Virus record (IMG/VR): IMGVR_UViG_3300025789_000177
Span: 1 to 21,646 of that record
Reading direction: 5' to 3' (one strand)
DNA length: 21,646 nt
DNA from: a virus
Shown: positions 20,286-21,646 of the stretch, one piece after another
How positions within the stretch are numbered: position 1 is the stretch's first letter
Layout of the letters: the number at the start of each line of letters is the position of its first letter
Program-made: the position numbers and the translations under genes
The notes under the pieces: generated by a model
What the model was told of the DNA's origin: nothing
What the model saw: only the letters and a program-made list of their open reading frames with translations
Databases searched by the model: none

Positions 20286-21032
20286 TTAAGTTAAAACCCT
20301 CCAAGTGGTGCCGTTGAAAAACAGGATGACATATTTGTTCCCGATGTTGCAGGTGAGGGGAACGGTTCCACCTTCAATGGTCTGTCCGGAATTAGGCTGA
20401 ACGGTCAGATTGTTGGTGCTCCAATAAGATCCACCGTCGAGAATGGTCACGATGCTTCCAAACGATGCAGGGGATGGAAGGGTAATGGTAAAAGCACCGG
20501 AAGTCGTATCTGCAGAAATGCGGTCACCGTTGAGTGCAGTGTAGTTGCTGGTCTGGGTGATCCACTGGTTGTACCCTAGATCGTTGGTGGCTACCCACTG
20601 CTGGGTTCCACCTGCCTGTGTTGCCGAAAGCACGAAAGGCCCAACACCCGTTGCTGCAATCGTGTCAGGGGAAGACTTCCTGCTTAACTGCTGCGTTTGG
20701 TAGGTCAGGTTGTCGAGTGCCTGTTCCAAGGTTTTCGCAGGTAAACGGTCACCCGTGGTGAGTGAAGTCAACTGCGTGTACGGGACACTGCGGACAATCG
20801 TGATTGTCGAGGTGGAAGGAACTGCTGCTGCGGTCACAATCGATCCGGTGGATCCACTGCCTCCGGAGACCGTGTAATCCGTGCCAAGGTTGAGTAGGGA
20901 AGAAATTCCAGATGTCACTTCATACACCTGCAGGTCGCTCGTGTAGTTAAACACGAACGGCACCGGATATGCCGTCACCGTCGAGGCATTCCCTGCGTAG
21001 GAGATGGAGGATGTAGAAGTAGAAACGGACAT
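20286..21032 (-). CDS. T7-type tail fibre N-terminal (head-binding) protein
   Basis: This 248-aa product begins with YPVPFVFNYTSDLQVYEVTS, and ITIVRSVPYTQLTSL and EQALDNLTYQTQQL follow. This is the pattern of the phage T7 tail-fibre N-terminal domain that plugs fibres into the tail. The second half is a beta-rich segment (FTITLPSPASFGSIVTILDG, then NLTVQPNSGQTIEGGT) like other fibre shafts. It lacks a long distal region, so the separate short fibres downstream may supply the tips. It heads the tail operon, behind a GGTGTATATAC copy. Confidence 0.8.
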   Translation of the reverse strand: MSVSTSTSSISYAGNASTVTAYPVPFVFNYTSDLQVYEVTSGISSLLNLGTDYTVSGGSGSTGSIVTAAAVPSTSTITIVRSVPYTQLTSLTTGDRLPAKTLEQALDNLTYQTQQLSRKSSPDTIAATGVGPFVLSATQAGGTQQWVATNDLGYNQWITQTSNYTALNGDRISADTTSGAFTITLPSPASFGSIVTILDGGSYWSTNNLTVQPNSGQTIEGGTVPLTCNIGNKYVILFFNGTTWRVLT

Positions 21033-21044
21033 CTTTGTGGGAGT

Positions 21045-21083
21045 GTTCTAGCAGTCCGGTATATACACCTCAACCTGTTTTCT
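21045..21083 (-). promoter_or_regulatory. Candidate promoter of the tail operon (GGTGTATATAC copy)
   Basis: An exact 11-mer (21059-21069) is preceded on the minus strand by AAAACAGGTTGAGG. TTGAGG (21068-21073) and TAGAAC (21045-21050) are 17 bases apart and could be -35 and -10 boxes. The upstream block resembles that before the terminase and portal operons. Confidence 0.5.
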
Positions 21084-21091
21084 GGGATTTC

Positions 21092-21125
21092 TTGACAATT
21101 TTTCTACGGGCGCGAGGGTGTATAC
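21092..21125 (+). promoter_or_regulatory. Leader of the rightward gene: TTGACA and GGTGTATAC
   Basis: TTGACA (21092-21097) is a perfect -35 box, but no good -10 box stands at 16-18 bases. GGTGTATAC (21117-21125) abuts the ATG, and its GAGGGTG part could serve as the ribosome site. This is the only plus-strand copy of the motif core, and it faces the copy in the tail promoter. Confidence 0.4.
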
Positions 21126-21383
21126 ATGAAATACCTCCTTGCACTGATCGTTGCGGGTTCGATTGCTGCCCACGCAGACCTAGACAATGCAGGCATCGAG
21201 GCAGGAAATGCCCTGTACGCACAACTGACCAAAGCAGTCCCTCCCGCCAATTCTTTGGCAGACACATCCGGTCAGATCGCCATCATGAAAGAAGCGATGA
21301 AGGATATCGAGATGCAGCAGAAGATGCAGCAAATTGCCCACGACGAGGCAATGGCAGTCATCCCCACCTATCCCAACAGGTAG
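21126..21383 (+). CDS. Small secreted hypothetical protein (only rightward gene)
   Basis: This 85-aa product has a clear signal peptide (MKYLLALIVAGSIAAHA, cleavage before DLD). The mature part is helical (NAGIEAGNALYAQLTKAVPP, then EAMKDIEMQQKMQQIAHDEA) and has no recognised family. It is transcribed against all other genes and ends one base before the convergent neighbour. A separately expressed exported protein could alter the lysogen envelope or block superinfection, but this is speculation. It might instead be a structural gene accessory. Confidence 0.65.
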   Translation: MKYLLALIVAGSIAAHADLDNAGIEAGNALYAQLTKAVPPANSLADTSGQIAIMKEAMKDIEMQQKMQQIAHDEAMAVIPTYPNR

Positions 21384-21384
21384 G

Positions 21385-21646
21385 TCATTCGTTCGCGTTC
21401 TGGACGGCACCCGCTGCTGCCTTACCCGTGTTGCTCCATGCAGCGACACCGGAAAGACCCTTGGCAAGGAGATCCTTTTGGAAGGCATAGGAGAGTGCCC
21501 ATGCCGCAACGATGGAGACATCTTTGACCATGTCGGCATAGTCTTTTCCGGTCATCTCGTCATTCTTCATGTGTTGGTAGATGTGGTATCCACCACGGGC
21601 CATATCAGAAAGAGGATTGCCTGCTGCGTAGAAAGGGTTGTGTCCG
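21385..21646 (-). CDS. C-terminal end of an unidentified (probably virion) protein
   Basis: The frame is open from the right edge (GHNPFYAAGNPLSDMARGGY...) to a stop at 21385, so at least 86 residues belong to a gene that starts outside the window. The C-terminus (VSIVAAWALSYAFQKDLLAK, then GLSGVAAWSNTGKAAAGAVQ) is Ala/Gly-rich with a mildly hydrophobic helix. In T7-like order, the gene before the fibre is an internal virion protein, which fits its position. The ATG at 21603 is unlikely to be the true start, because the frame continues upstream without a stop. Confidence 0.6.
   Translation of the reverse strand, partial: GHNPFYAAGNPLSDMARGGYHIYQHMKNDEMTGKDYADMVKDVSIVAAWALSYAFQKDLLAKGLSGVAAWSNTGKAAAGAVQNANE

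Noticed and set aside
20918-20931. CATACACC in the T7-type fibre gene as another motif copy
   Set aside because: Only the 6-base half site matches; the flanking bases do not fit either motif class.

Overview
The window is part of a tailed-phage genome of the podovirus (short-tailed, T7-like structural) type with a temperate lifestyle. The evidence is a terminase pair, the N-terminus of a T7-type portal (head-tail connector), a T7-type tail-fibre anchor domain, a lysis-gene region, a recombination and replication block, and a tyrosine integrase next to a tRNA-derived attachment site. No rRNA, complete tRNA, CRISPR array or host housekeeping gene is visible. The host cannot be fixed from the sequence. 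Base composition is moderately GC-rich except in parts of the fibre genes, which are AT-rich. Many starts lack a strong Shine-Dalgarno and are instead coupled by ATGA overlaps.

All but one of the genes lie on the minus strand, so the map reads from right to left. From the right edge: the 3' end of an unidentified (probably virion) gene; one lone plus-strand gene for a small secreted protein; a T7-type fibre anchor gene; three consecutive fibre + small-partner-gene modules; small structural proteins and a large 895-aa repetitive protein; a group of small membrane proteins with a GH75-like hydrolase, probably the lysis cassette; a metallophosphatase, a small winged-helix protein and a HExxH metallopeptidase; the attP region and integrase; a ribbon-helix-helix protein and an excisionase-like HTH protein; ERF annealing protein, RecB/Cas4-like nuclease, DUF1064 nuclease, DUF1376 replication protein and DnaC-like loader; SSB, DUF3310, terminase small and large subunits; and finally the portal, which runs off the left edge. 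The gene order closes logically into a circle (portal, then the missing capsid, tail-tube and internal-protein genes, then the right edge). The intact attP-like site inside phage genes indicates a free or circularised phage genome rather than an integrated prophage.

The most interesting feature is a recurrent element, GGTGTATATAC read on the minus strand. Five exact copies and three variants sit in gaps at operon or gene starts. Four further sites, GGTGTnnnnACACC perfect-arm palindromes, lie inside genes. Together they look like the sites of a phage-wide regulatory network. Three of the intergenic copies (terminase, portal and tail operons) also share an upstream AAAA..GGTTG block and may be coordinated late promoters. 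Other notable points are an attP with repeated arm-type sites overlapping the integrase start, a lambda-like candidate origin (iterons plus AT-rich repeats) inside the DUF1376 gene, and the modular tail-fibre array.
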